In this document: in pieces, positions 36,433 to 46,638 of the stretch
How positions within the stretch are numbered: the first letter of the stretch is position 1
How the letters are laid out: every line of letters starts with the position of its first letter
DNA from: an uncultured Eubacteriales bacterium
GTDB lineage: Bacteria; Bacillota; Clostridia; TANB77; CAG-508
Reading direction: 5' to 3'
Assembly (NCBI GenBank): GCA_949288185.1
Contig: CASEIZ010000008.1
Coordinates: 1-64,000, forward strand
Length of the DNA: 64,000 nucleotides
The notes under the pieces: generated by a model
Seen by the model: only the letters and a program-made list of their open reading frames with translations
What the model was told of the DNA's origin: nothing
Databases searched by the model: none
Made by a program: the position numbers and the translations under genes

Positions 36433-36960
36433 ATGGTATATGTAACAAGACATGGAGAAACAGACTGGAACTTGTATGGAAAAGTACAAGGAAAAGCAGA
36501 TATTTTGCTTAATAGTAAGGGAATAGAACAGGCAAAGGAAACAATGGTAAAGCTAAAAGAAGAAAACATTGATTTTATAATCTGTTCGCCCTTAAATAGA
36601 GCAAGACAGACAGCTGAAATCATTAACTCAGAGAAAAACATTCCCATTATCTTTGATGAAAGAATTTCTGAAAGAGATTTTGGAGAAATGGAAGGAATGT
36701 CTAAAGATGACTTTGATTTTCAGGCATTTTGGAATTACGAGAAAAATGTAACCTATGAAAAAGCTGAAAATATCAGAGTTTTCTTTAATAGAATATTTTT
36801 ATTTTTAGATGAGATAAAAAAGAAGTATAAAGATAAGAATATTTTATTAGTAACTCATGGAGGCGTTAGTATAGCCATTAACTGCTATTTCAATGGAGTA
36901 CCTGAAAGTGGAGCATGTTTACCTTTATGTATCAAAAACTGTGAAGTAAAAAGTTTTTAG
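36433..36960 (+). CDS. Histidine phosphatase superfamily protein 1
   Basis: A 175-residue phosphoglycerate-mutase-like phosphatase. The catalytic RHGE motif (RHGETDWN, near residue 6) and C-terminal 'VTHGGVSIAINCYF' with the second His are intact, and 'SPLNRARQTAEI' follows the family pattern. The start at 36433 follows GAGAGG and lies one base after the stop of the upstream gene. It is paired with a similar gene 28 nt downstream. Small members hydrolyse phosphorylated metabolites (for example alpha-ribazole phosphate); the substrate here is unknown. Confidence 0.85.
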   Translation: MVYVTRHGETDWNLYGKVQGKADILLNSKGIEQAKETMVKLKEENIDFIICSPLNRARQTAEIINSEKNIPIIFDERISERDFGEMEGMSKDDFDFQAFWNYEKNVTYEKAENIRVFFNRIFLFLDEIKKKYKDKNILLVTHGGVSIAINCYFNGVPESGACLPLCIKNCEVKSF

Positions 36961-36988
36961 TTTTAAATAACATATTAGGAGAGTGCAT

Positions 36989-37519
36989 ATGAAACAAATT
37001 ATCTTTTTACGACATGCAGAGACAAAAATGAATAAAGAAGGTCGGTTTTGTGGGAGAAGAGATGTAGAAATTTCAGAAGAGGGAAGAAAACAGGCAGAAA
37101 AAATGAGAGAAACATTTAAAGAATATCATTTTGATGCAATGTATTGTTCACCTCTTAAAAGAACGAAACAGACCTTAGAGGCTATCTTTCCAAGTCAGAA
37201 ATTCATTGAAGAGGATGGATTTACAGAAATCAGTCTTGGAGATTGGGAAGGAAAAAATAAAGAAACGGTAGACCAATCTTTAAGAAAAGATTTTCAGAAA
37301 GGAATTTATACACCACCTTATGGTGAAAGACATGAAGAAGTAGAAGCAAGAGTGAGAGAAACAATTGAAAGGATTTTTGCAACTTATCCAGATAATTCTC
37401 TAATTTTAGTTTGTACAAGTAATGGTATTATGAGAACAATAAAGAGAATGTATAATATTAAAACAGAGAATATCATGTTGAAAAATTTAGAGTATTTTAC
37501 GTTAGAAATACCTAAATAA
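36989..37519 (+). CDS. Histidine phosphatase superfamily protein 2
   Basis: A 176-residue relative of the preceding gene. RHAETKMN near the N-terminus provides the nucleophilic His; 'SPLKRTKQTLEAIF' and 'DGFTEISLGDWEGK' match the family; the second catalytic His position near 'LVCTSNGIMRTI' reads Ser-Asn instead of His-Gly, so the C-terminal catalytic His is missing and activity may be altered or lost. The start is after AGGAGA. It ends with a strong terminator. The two phosphatases differ enough not to be a recent duplication. Confidence 0.78.
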   Translation: MKQIIFLRHAETKMNKEGRFCGRRDVEISEEGRKQAEKMRETFKEYHFDAMYCSPLKRTKQTLEAIFPSQKFIEEDGFTEISLGDWEGKNKETVDQSLRKDFQKGIYTPPYGERHEEVEARVRETIERIFATYPDNSLILVCTSNGIMRTIKRMYNIKTENIMLKNLEYFTLEIPK

Positions 37520-37538
37520 AAGAAGCATAAAAAGAAAG

Positions 37539-37574
37539 CCAGGACTTAGAAAGTTATTTCTAAGTCCTGGTTTT
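37539..37574 (+). terminator. Strong terminator after the phosphatase pair
   Basis: CCAGGACTTAGAAA pairs perfectly with TTTCTAAGTCCTGG around GTTA, followed by TTTTG. Confidence 0.9.
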
Positions 37575-37575
37575 G

Positions 37576-37619
37576 TAGTACAGCCCTTTAAAGAGAAGAT
37601 CTTTTAGGAGGACTGTACA
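37576..37619. other. Imperfect hairpin at the end of the orphan gene
   Basis: GTACAGCCCTTTAAAGA pairs imperfectly with TCTTTTAGGAGGACTGTAC. It sits at the 3' end of the minus-strand gene at 37626, but there is no T-run on that strand. Confidence 0.4.
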
Positions 37620-37625
37620 TGATTT

Positions 37626-37979
37626 TCATTCTTTACTTTGTTGTTCATACTCAGCCTGGATAAACTTGTGTATGATTTCCTTCTTGGCAGCATCGTTATC
37701 CAAAAGTGACTGAAAGCTTTTTATAGCACTTTCAAGTGCCTTATCCAAATCCTCAGATGTGTTAGCCAGAATTATTTCATATGCGGCTCTGACGTCTGAG
37801 GGAATGCGTCGGCAGAGTTTTGGGTCTTTAATCATAAAAAGTAATCCTTCAATACCCTGGTCATCCCTGCTTAGAAATTCCCGAAGACTTTCAGGAAGTG
37901 TAAAGTCTTTCTTGACATTACAAAGTAAACTATAAGCATCAACTTCTAATATTTTGTTATCTATACAAATCCTCCTCAT
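37626..37979 (-). CDS. Hypothetical protein, GC-richer orphan
   Basis: A 117-residue soluble protein, mostly helical, unrecognised. I start it at 37979, preceded by GGAG at good distance; a GTG four codons upstream is an alternative. Readable segments are 'RRICIDNKILEVDAYSLLCN', 'ESLREFLSRDDQGIEGLLFM' and a tail ending 'FIQAEYEQQSKE'. The bases are visibly richer in G and C than neighbouring genes (codons such as CGG, GGC), suggesting lateral transfer. It stands alone between a terminator and the spoIVA 3' end. Could be a phage- or plasmid-derived regulator; not determinable here. Confidence 0.5.
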   Translation of the reverse strand: MRRICIDNKILEVDAYSLLCNVKKDFTLPESLREFLSRDDQGIEGLLFMIKDPKLCRRIPSDVRAAYEIILANTSEDLDKALESAIKSFQSLLDNDAAKKEIIHKFIQAEYEQQSKE

Positions 37980-38081
37980 ACGGATCTCCACAAATGTGGG
38001 CGAAGGCTATAAAAACTAGCCTAAAACAACAAGTTACATCATAAATAGTATAGCACAATTCACATAAAAAAGCAACTGTGT

Positions 38082-38145
38082 GAAACGATAGGGACGTGCC
38101 AAATCGTTCAATTTTTGAACATTTTGACACGTCCCCAACGTTCAA
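38082..38145. repeat. GGGGACG element, copy 6 (TGAAC subtype, compact)
   Basis: GGGACGTGCCAAAT and ATTTTGACACGTCCCC pair around CGTTCAATTTTTGAAC, forming one compact hairpin. It ends three bases before the spoIVA stop codon on the minus strand and may act as its terminator. Same subtype as copy 5. Confidence 0.83.
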
Positions 38146-38147
38146 CT

Positions 38148-39626
38148 TTATAAAATAATACAAATTAATCCGCCACTACCTTCATTAACAATTCTTTCTA
38201 ATGTCTCTTGTAATTTGATTTGTGCTTCTTCAGGCATTTTAGCAAGTTTGGTTTGTAAGCCTTCATTTACCAATTCATGTAAGCTTTTTCCAAAGATATT
38301 TGATTCCCAGATTTTTTGAGGTTCACTTTCAAATCCAGAAAGTAAGTAATTGACTAATTCTTCAGATTGTTTTTCAGAACCAACGATTGGGCAAACTTCA
38401 GTTGCAACATTTGTCTTTATAAGGTGAATAGAAGGCGCCATGGCTTTTAGTTTTACACCAAATTTAGAACCTTGTTTTACCATTTCTGGTTCTTCTAAGA
38501 TTAATTCATCCATTGAAGGGGTGACAATTCCATAACCTTTTCTATTAACTTCATCTAGTGCATAAGCGATTTTATCATATTTCTTTTTGACATCAGCCAA
38601 TTCAGAGATAATGCTAAATAAATCACCTTCATTAGAAACAGGAACACCAGTGATTTCTGTCAATACTTGGTAGAATAATTCTTCTTTTAACGTAATTTCT
38701 ACGTTAACTCTTCCTGTACCTAATTGAATATCTGTTATAGAAGTTTTTGAAATGATTTCTGTTTGTTTAATGGTATCTGCACAGCCTGAGATTTCTTTTA
38801 GGACATTTACATTAGAAAAAGCATCTTTAATTTCTTTAAATAATTCTGTTTTTAAAGGGTGTGACATATCTAATCCATCAATCCATCTAGGGAATTTGAT
38901 GCAAATTTGGTCAACAGGAAATTCATATAATACTTTAGAAAACATGGTATTGATATTTTCAATCGTCAAATATTCACAATTAAGAGGCATAACAGATGTA
39001 TTGTATTTTTCGCTTAGTTCTTCTGCAAGCTCTTTGGTATAATCTGAATCAGGGTCATTTGAATTTAATAAAATGATAAATGGTTTATTCAAGGATTTTA
39101 ATTCATTAACAACTCTTTCTTCGGCTTTAATATAATCTTCTCTAGGAATGTCTGTAATAGTTCCATCAGTTGTTACTAAAACACCAATGGTAGAATGTTC
39201 TTCAATTACTTTTTTTGTCCCAATTTCAGCAGCAGTTTCAAAAGGAATTTCTTCCTCAGACCAAGGGGTCTTTACCATTCTAGGCATGTCATCTTCTAAA
39301 TAACCAATCGCATTATCTACTAAATAGCCAACACAATCTACTAATCTTGCCTTAAATTTTAAATTATCATTTAAGGTAATTTCAATAGCTTCATTAGGAA
39401 CAAATTTTGGCTCTGTTGTCATGATAGTTCTGCCACCAGCACTTTGTGGTAGTTCATCTCTGGCCCTTTCTTTTTTGTATTCATTATCAATGTTGGGAAT
39501 GACTAATAAATCCATAAATCTTTTGATAAAAGTAGATTTACCAGTTCGTACAGGACCAACAACCCCTACATAAATATCTCCATCAGTCCTTTTTGCGATG
39601 TCTTGATACAATCTTGTATTTTCCAT
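38148..39626 (-). CDS. spoIVA: Stage IV sporulation protein A
   Basis: Spore coat morphogenetic ATPase that forms the basement layer of the coat on the forespore surface. The 492-residue length is typical. Walker A GPVRTGKS (residues 24-31), the TRAFAC-like 'RLVDCVGYLVDNAIGYLEDD' segment and 'LNSNDPDSDYT' are present, and the end 'NEGSGGLICIIL' matches the family's hydrophobic C-terminus needed for membrane targeting with SpoVM. The start is preceded by AAGGAGGT. It is expected to be sigma-E-controlled; I could not find a convincing sigma-E promoter in the structured upstream region. Confidence 0.96.
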   Translation of the reverse strand: MENTRLYQDIAKRTDGDIYVGVVGPVRTGKSTFIKRFMDLLVIPNIDNEYKKERARDELPQSAGGRTIMTTEPKFVPNEAIEITLNDNLKFKARLVDCVGYLVDNAIGYLEDDMPRMVKTPWSEEEIPFETAAEIGTKKVIEEHSTIGVLVTTDGTITDIPREDYIKAEERVVNELKSLNKPFIILLNSNDPDSDYTKELAEELSEKYNTSVMPLNCEYLTIENINTMFSKVLYEFPVDQICIKFPRWIDGLDMSHPLKTELFKEIKDAFSNVNVLKEISGCADTIKQTEIISKTSITDIQLGTGRVNVEITLKEELFYQVLTEITGVPVSNEGDLFSIISELADVKKKYDKIAYALDEVNRKGYGIVTPSMDELILEEPEMVKQGSKFGVKLKAMAPSIHLIKTNVATEVCPIVGSEKQSEELVNYLLSGFESEPQKIWESNIFGKSLHELVNEGLQTKLAKMPEEAQIKLQETLERIVNEGSGGLICIIL

Positions 39627-39664
39627 CTATATACCTCCTTTTAATCACTTTCAAAATGTTTGCA

Positions 39665-39800
39665 TACTTTTAGAAAATGTGATTTTCTAAAAGTAAAATC
39701 GTTGCACACAATTTTACTTACATAAAATTGGCGCACGAACAAAGACGCGACATGTAATTTAACTAAAAGGACAAAGTTTCTAATCATGTCGCTTTTGTTC
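39665..39800. repeat. Three hairpins in the spoIVA/UDPGP divergent intergenic region
   Basis: The 324-nt gap between divergent genes holds TACTTTTAGAAAAT/ATTTTCTAAAAGTA (39665-39695, loop GTG), AAGTAAAAT/ATTTTACTT (39691-39719) and GAACAAA-GAC-GCGACATG/CATGTCGC-T-TTTGTTC (39737-39754 with 39785-39800). The first two share the AAAGTA segment and so are alternative folds. The third resembles the TGTCGC/GCGACA repeats at 26.9 kb. Confidence 0.7.
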
Positions 39801-39863
39801 TAAATTACTTTACTTAATGTATATTGGAATTTTTCTAGGTTTATGACAAGTTTTCCAAAAAAC

Positions 39864-39892
39864 TTGATAAAAATTAAGAATTGTGCTAAAAT
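39864..39892 (+). promoter_or_regulatory. Promoter for the UDPGP-family gene
   Basis: TTGATA (39864-39869), 17-nt spacer, TAAAAT (39887-39892); the gene starts 58 nt downstream. Confidence 0.65.
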
Positions 39893-39950
39893 GTCAATAT
39901 TAAAAAAAAAACATATACTATATTATACTAGCTAAAAGGAGCGAAACAAA

Positions 39951-41192
39951 ATGGATAAGGTACAGGATACAATAGACTTATTAAAAATCTACAACCAAGA
40001 ACATATTATAAAATTGTTAGAAAAATTGGATGAAAACCAAAAACAAGTATTAGTAGAGCAAATTAGCAAAATTGATTTTCATCAACTAAAAGAGTTATAT
40101 GATAATACAAAAAAAGAAATAGAAATAAAAGAAAATAAAATAGAGCCATTGCCATACTTAGATAAGAAGAAATTATCAGAAGAGCAAAAAGAAGAATTTC
40201 AAAGATTAGGAGAAGCCGTTTTAGAAAAAGGTGAATATGCTGTCGTAACCATGGCAGGAGGGCAAGGAACAAGATTAGGACATTCAGGACCAAAAGGAAC
40301 TTTTAAATTAGACGTTTATGGAAAAGGAAAATATTTATTTGAAATTCTAGCAGAGAATTTAAAAGAAGCAAATCAAAAATATGGAAAAATCATACCATGG
40401 TATATCATGACGAGTAAAGAAAACAATGATGAAACAATTGAATTCATGGAAAAACATAACTATTTTGGATATGATAAAGATTCAGTAAGATTTTTTGCTC
40501 AAAGCGAATTACCTCTAGTAGATGTAAATGGAAAATTATTAGTAGGAAAAGATATGAAAATAAAGGAAGCATCTGATGGAAATGGTGGTACATATTCTTC
40601 TCTAAGGGCAAGTGGTTGTTTAGCAGAAATGAAAGAAAAAGGAATCAAATGGGTATTTATTGGAGGAGTTGATAATGCTTTACTAAAAATGGCAGATACC
40701 ATTTTATTAGGAATGGCAATTGATAAAAAAGTACAAATCGCATCAAAATCAATTGTTAAAGCAAATCCACATGAACGTGTTGGGGTATTTGCTAAAATGA
40801 ATGGACATCCAAAAGTTATTGAATACTCAGAAATGCCAGAAAAAATGGCAGAAGAAGTGGATAGTGATGGAGAACTAAAATATGGAGAAGCTCACATTAT
40901 GTGTAATCTATATACCATAGAAGCCATTGAAAAAATTAGTAAAGAAACATTAATTTATCACAGTGCGTTTAAGAAAAATGCATATATAGATGAAGAAGGA
41001 AAAGAAGTGATTCCAACAGAGCCTAATTCATTTAAATTTGAATCTTTTATATTTGATGCATTTGAATTATTTGATGATATTGCCATATTAAGAGGGAAAA
41101 GAGAAGATGATTTTGCACCTGTAAAAAATAGAGAAGGAGTCGATAGTCCAAAAACAGCAAAGGAACTATACGAAAAATTCTGGAACAGATAA
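39951..41192 (+). CDS. UDPGP-family nucleotidyltransferase (UDP-N-acetylhexosamine/UDP-sugar pyrophosphorylase)
   Basis: A 413-residue enzyme of the eukaryotic-like UDPGP family (UAP1 type), making UDP-sugars from UTP and sugar-1-phosphate. The nucleotide-binding motif 'MAGGQGTRLGHSGPKG' (about 100-115), 'LPWYIMTS'-like 'IPWYIMTSKEN', 'GNGGTYSSL' and 'FIGGVDNALLKMAD' fit UAP1. The start follows AAAGGAGCG. The next gene is a left-handed beta-helix acyltransferase like the C-terminal half of GlmU, so the pair could together replace bifunctional GlmU (inference). The stop codon lies at the edge of a compact GGGGACG hairpin. Confidence 0.85.
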   Translation: MDKVQDTIDLLKIYNQEHIIKLLEKLDENQKQVLVEQISKIDFHQLKELYDNTKKEIEIKENKIEPLPYLDKKKLSEEQKEEFQRLGEAVLEKGEYAVVTMAGGQGTRLGHSGPKGTFKLDVYGKGKYLFEILAENLKEANQKYGKIIPWYIMTSKENNDETIEFMEKHNYFGYDKDSVRFFAQSELPLVDVNGKLLVGKDMKIKEASDGNGGTYSSLRASGCLAEMKEKGIKWVFIGGVDNALLKMADTILLGMAIDKKVQIASKSIVKANPHERVGVFAKMNGHPKVIEYSEMPEKMAEEVDSDGELKYGEAHIMCNLYTIEAIEKISKETLIYHSAFKKNAYIDEEGKEVIPTEPNSFKFESFIFDAFELFDDIAILRGKREDDFAPVKNREGVDSPKTAKELYEKFWNR

Positions 41193-41226
41193 GGGATTTT
41201 GGGGACGGACTCAAAAATCCCTTTTT
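41190..41226. repeat. GGGGACG element, copy 7 (compact)
   Basis: AAGGGATTTTGGGGACGGAC then TCAAAAATCCCTTTTT: a hairpin with AAGGGATTTT pairing AAAAATCCCTT and the core in the loop, ending in a T-run. It overlaps the upstream stop codon and looks like a working terminator. Confidence 0.83.
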
Positions 41227-41292
41227 AAGAAGATTGTATGTATTTTACAAAGAAAATATAAGATATCTTGTAAATTGAAAGGAATGTAAAAA

Positions 41293-41964
41293 ATGGAAGA
41301 ATGTAAAATTAAAAACTTATATAATTTAGAAGAAACCATTGCAAAAAAATTATTAGAAAAAAGTACATATCCATGGGAAGTATTACCTGATATAGGAGAA
41401 TATATTTTAGAATTAGGAGAAACATTAGATAAAGACGAATATGAAAAAGTAGGAGAAAATGTCTGGATTGCAAAAAGTGCAAAAGTCGCACCAACGGCAT
41501 ATATTAACGGTCCTGCAATTATTGGAAAAGAAGCAGAAGTAAGACATTGTGCATTTATCAGAGGAAATGCGATTGTAGGAGAAGGTGCAGTTGTTGGAAA
41601 TTCTACAGAATTAAAAAATGTTATCTTATTTAATAAGGTGCAAGTTCCACATTATAATTATGTAGGAGATTCTATTCTAGGATATAAAGCACATATGGGA
41701 GCAGGTTCTATTACATCTAATGTGAAATCTGATAAACAATTAGTTGTCATCAAAAATGGAAAAGAAACCATAGAAACGAAAAGAAAAAAAGTAGGCGCTA
41801 TGCTTGGAGATCATGTAGAAGTAGGTTGTGGTTCAGTATTAAATCCAGGAACTGTTATCGGAAGAAATTCAAATATTTATCCATTATCTTCTGTAAGAGG
41901 TGTTGTTCCAGAAAATAGTATTTATAAGAATAAGAATGAAGTAGTAGAAAAACAAGATAGATAA
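41293..41964 (+). CDS. Left-handed beta-helix acyltransferase (GlmU C-terminal-like)
   Basis: A 223-residue protein. After an alpha-helical N-terminus (about 1-60) come hexapeptide repeats such as 'VWIAKSAKVAPTAYINGPAI' (20 residues) and 'IRGNAIVGEGAVVGNSTELK'; the trimer active-site His equivalents may lie in 'QVPHYNYVGDS'. It resembles the acetyltransferase half of GlmU or related UDP-sugar acyltransferases. It follows the UDPGP-family enzyme and is expected to act on the same amino-sugar pathway. GlmU itself is not seen in this window. Substrate is inferred only. Confidence 0.78.
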   Translation: MEECKIKNLYNLEETIAKKLLEKSTYPWEVLPDIGEYILELGETLDKDEYEKVGENVWIAKSAKVAPTAYINGPAIIGKEAEVRHCAFIRGNAIVGEGAVVGNSTELKNVILFNKVQVPHYNYVGDSILGYKAHMGAGSITSNVKSDKQLVVIKNGKETIETKRKKVGAMLGDHVEVGCGSVLNPGTVIGRNSNIYPLSSVRGVVPENSIYKNKNEVVEKQDR

Positions 41965-42007
41965 TATCATTTTTTGTTACGACTCGTCCCTAATGATTCA
42001 TGAATTT

Positions 42008-42042
42008 AAATAAGGAATTTACAAAAATTCCTTTATTTTTTT
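42008..42042 (+). terminator. Terminator after the acyltransferase gene
   Basis: AAATAAGGAATTT pairs with AAATTCCTTTATTT around ACAA, with a following T-run. Upstream, GACTCGTCCCTAATGATTCA (41981-42000) looks like a decayed GGGGACG repeat arm. Confidence 0.85.
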
Positions 42043-42078
42043 ACCTAAATTGTATATAATAGGAAAGAAAAAATTACA

Positions 42079-44247
<2,169 letters not shown>

Positions 44248-44402
44248 TTGTCCAATTGGGGACGTTTCTGTTTGGGACATTTTTATGTAAAACAAATATT
44301 TCTATGTCCTTAAATAGCAAAATATTGTAATTTATGTAGGATTATAGCACATGAAACTTTACATAAAAATGTCCCAAACAGAAACGTCCCCAATTGGACA
44401 AA
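44248..44402. repeat. GGGGACG element, copy 9 (44-bp perfect arms)
   Basis: The left arm 44248-44291 and right arm 44359-44402 are exact complements, each carrying AATTGGGGACGTTTCTGTTT and GGGACATTTTTATGTAAA. It begins at the base after the ligA stop, so ligA transcripts end in a 44-bp stem. The arm sequences nearly match copy 10, indicating recent spread or conversion. Confidence 0.92.
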
Positions 44403-44413
44403 AGGAGGAAAAG

Positions 44414-44668
44414 ATGGATAAAAATTATACATTTGAAATGATGTGGGAGGATTTAGATGACGGTTATCAAATTTATTATACGTATGTAAGAAATCGCTAT
44501 TTATTATTTAAAACAGCATCCAATTGCTATACCCAAAAATTGTTATCTAAAAATCCTAAAAATCCACAACCGAAAATGACAATGCTTACTTTGAAAAGGG
44601 TCAAAGAAATGTTTCCACATATGGAAGATATTGAATATCATATAGGGATAACGGATGAAGAAAAATAA
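44414..44668 (+). CDS. Small hypothetical protein
   Basis: An 84-residue soluble protein, unrecognised, starting at 44414 after AAAGGAGGAA; an upstream ATG at 44351 lies inside the repeat and is rejected. Visible: DKNYTFEMMWEDLDDGYQIY at the start, a Lys/Pro-rich middle and 'RVKEMFPHMEDIEYHI'. It precedes the HAD hydrolase gene by 41 nt in the same direction, so they are probably co-transcribed. Function unknown. Confidence 0.58.
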   Translation: MDKNYTFEMMWEDLDDGYQIYYTYVRNRYLLFKTASNCYTQKLLSKNPKNPQPKMTMLTLKRVKEMFPHMEDIEYHIGITDEEK

Positions 44669-44709
44669 GAATATTATCAAAAATATATAAAAGAAGGGAA
44701 AAGTAAAAT

Positions 44710-45372
44710 ATGATAAGAAATATAATATTTGATTTAGGAAATGTTATTATAAAAGGTTCTAACGTAGAAACATTAATGCATTTTACAAATGATGAAAAGA
44801 TAGCAGAAGATTTAATACAATATATTTTTAAAACAGAAGAATGGAAATTGTTAGATTTAGGAAATATCAGTAAAGAAGAAGCTATTAAGCAAATGCAAAA
44901 GAAAGCGCCAAAACAATATGAATTTTTGATTGAAGAAGTTATGAATAAAAGATGTGAGTATTTAGTGCTAAATAAGGATACGATAGAAATTGCCAAAAAA
45001 TTGAGAAAGAAAGGATATCATATTTATGTTTTATCAAATATGGCAGCACATACTTATGAGTATTTTCAAGAAATAGATTTTTTTAAATTATGTGATGGCA
45101 TTATCATTTCGGCTTATGAACACCTAGTAAAGCCGGATGAAAAATTATTTAAAACATTATTAAATAGATATCATTTAAAACCAGAAGAATGTTTATTTAT
45201 TGATGATGATGATACAGGAAAAAGTTTAGAAACTGCAAATAGATTAGGCATTTTAGGGAGAAGAGTAAAACCGAATGACAGTCAAGATGTTTTGGCATTA
45301 TTAGAAGAATATAAAATTGAAATAAAAAAAGATATTTTATATCAAAAATGGAAACAGCAAAAGAAAAAATAA
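44710..45372 (+). CDS. HAD-superfamily hydrolase
   Basis: A 220-residue HAD-like phosphatase. Motif I reads FDLGNV (residues 7-12) with the second acidic residue replaced by Asn, as in several HAD-IA members of the YihX group; motif II is LSNMA, motif III carries the Lys in KPDEKLF, and motif IV is IDDDDTGKSLETA. A helical cap lies between residues 15 and 85. The binding site AAGAAGGG precedes it. Substrate not predictable; probably a sugar or nucleotide phosphate. Confidence 0.85.
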   Translation: MIRNIIFDLGNVIIKGSNVETLMHFTNDEKIAEDLIQYIFKTEEWKLLDLGNISKEEAIKQMQKKAPKQYEFLIEEVMNKRCEYLVLNKDTIEIAKKLRKKGYHIYVLSNMAAHTYEYFQEIDFFKLCDGIIISAYEHLVKPDEKLFKTLLNRYHLKPEECLFIDDDDTGKSLETANRLGILGRRVKPNDSQDVLALLEEYKIEIKKDILYQKWKQQKKK

Positions 45373-45467
45373 AAAGGTGATGAATTCACATACAATTCAC
45401 ATTTTTTGCAAGAATCATACATATACAGATAGTATATTAATAATCATAAACATCCCCTTTTTTTCAT

Positions 45468-45510
45468 AGCTATTCTGTTAAAAAATATAAAAAAACAGGA
45501 TAGCTTTTTA
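45468..45510 (+). terminator. Terminator after the HAD hydrolase gene
   Basis: AGCTATTCTGTT pairs with AACAGGATAGCT (one G-T) and is followed by TTTTT. Confidence 0.8.
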
Positions 45511-45565
45511 TACATTTATATTGCAAAAAAATAATGAGTAGTATATAATCAAGTGAGAAAAAGAG

Positions 45566-45605
45566 AAAGGAGATATAGAGTCAGGTACTCTATAGAATAG
45601 AAAAA
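45566..45605 (+). promoter_or_regulatory. folD ribosome binding site bridged by a hairpin
   Basis: AAAGGAGA (45566-45573) is 32 nt from the ATG at 45606. Between them TATAGAGT (45574-45581) pairs with ACTCTATA (45587-45594) around CAGGT. Folding would leave only 11 nt between the Shine-Dalgarno sequence and the start codon. There is no other start or binding site in the right frame. Confidence 0.7.
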
Positions 45606-46457
45606 ATGGCAGTAATTATTGATGGAAAAGAATTAGCAAGAAAAGTAAGAAGTGATTTGAAAATAGAATGTGAAAATTTGAAAGCGAAAGGTATCAATCC
45701 TAAATTTGCAGTCATTATGGTAGGAGACGACCCAGCTTCAAAGGTATATGTTAGAACAAAGAGTAAAGCATGTGATGAGATTGGAGTAGAATATGAAGAA
45801 CATATATTAGATGCGAGTATAACACAAAAAGAATTAATAGATTTAATTCATAAATTAAACGAAGATAAAAGTGTAAATGGAATATTATTGCAAAGTCCAA
45901 TTCCAAAACATTTAGATATAGATGAGGCATTTAGAGAAATATCATATGAAAAAGATGTGGATGGTTTTAATCCAATCAATGTAGGAAAACTATTATTGAA
46001 TCAAGATACCTTTATATCTTGTACACCTTTTGGAATTATGAAAATGTTTGAAGAATATCATATAGATTTAGAAGGTAAAAACTTAGTCATCATTGGAAGA
46101 AGCAATATTGTAGGAAAACCGCTTATGGCATGTTGTTTGAATAAACATGCAACTGTTACGATTTGTCATTCAAGAACAAAAGAATTAAAAGAAAAAACGA
46201 GAAATGCAGATATATTAGTAGCTGCTATTGGAAAACCAAATTATGTAACAGCTGATATGGTAAAAGAAGGAGCAGTTATTATTGATGTAGGAATCAATAG
46301 AGGTAAGGATAAAAAAATAACAGGAGATGTTGATTTTGAAAATGTAAAAGAAAAAGCAAGCTACATCACACCAGTTCCAGGGGGAGTGGGACCAATGACA
46401 GTAGCCATGCTTATGAATAATGTTATCAAAGCAACAAAAAGTCAAAATAATATATAG
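45606..46457 (+). CDS. folD: Methylenetetrahydrofolate dehydrogenase/cyclohydrolase
   Basis: Bifunctional enzyme of one-carbon metabolism converting 5,10-methylene-THF to 10-formyl-THF. The 283 residues include YVRTKSKAC with the catalytic Lys, 'GILLQSPIPKHLD', 'KDVDGFNP', the dinucleotide-binding GRSNIVGKP and 'ITPVPGGVGPMTVAML'. It is monocistronic, ended by a hairpin terminator. Its start codon is separated from a good Shine-Dalgarno site by a small hairpin (see 45566-45605), which may tune translation. Enzyme identity is certain by motif. Confidence 0.96.
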   Translation: MAVIIDGKELARKVRSDLKIECENLKAKGINPKFAVIMVGDDPASKVYVRTKSKACDEIGVEYEEHILDASITQKELIDLIHKLNEDKSVNGILLQSPIPKHLDIDEAFREISYEKDVDGFNPINVGKLLLNQDTFISCTPFGIMKMFEEYHIDLEGKNLVIIGRSNIVGKPLMACCLNKHATVTICHSRTKELKEKTRNADILVAAIGKPNYVTADMVKEGAVIIDVGINRGKDKKITGDVDFENVKEKASYITPVPGGVGPMTVAMLMNNVIKATKSQNNI

Positions 46458-46481
46458 ATTTAAAAATATAAAAAGCAAGGG

Positions 46482-46507
46482 GCACTTATTTTTGAAGTGC
46501 TTTTTTT
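46482..46507 (+). terminator. Terminator after folD
   Basis: GCACTT pairs with AAGTGC around an ATTTTTG loop, followed by TTTTTTT. Confidence 0.82.
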
Positions 46508-46638
46508 GTTGAATAGGAAAAATCGAATCTTTTTAGAATATAAGAAGTAATGTAAAGATATTAGTTTTAGAAAATTAACCATGTTATGAATTTTATATAA
46601 AATAAGAGAATGAATAAATAAAAAGAGGAGGTATAAAA

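Noticed and set aside
39626-39760. Sigma-E promoter for spoIVA
   Set aside because: Expected from biology, but the region upstream gives only poor matches to both boxes and is dominated by hairpins, so no promoter is claimed.
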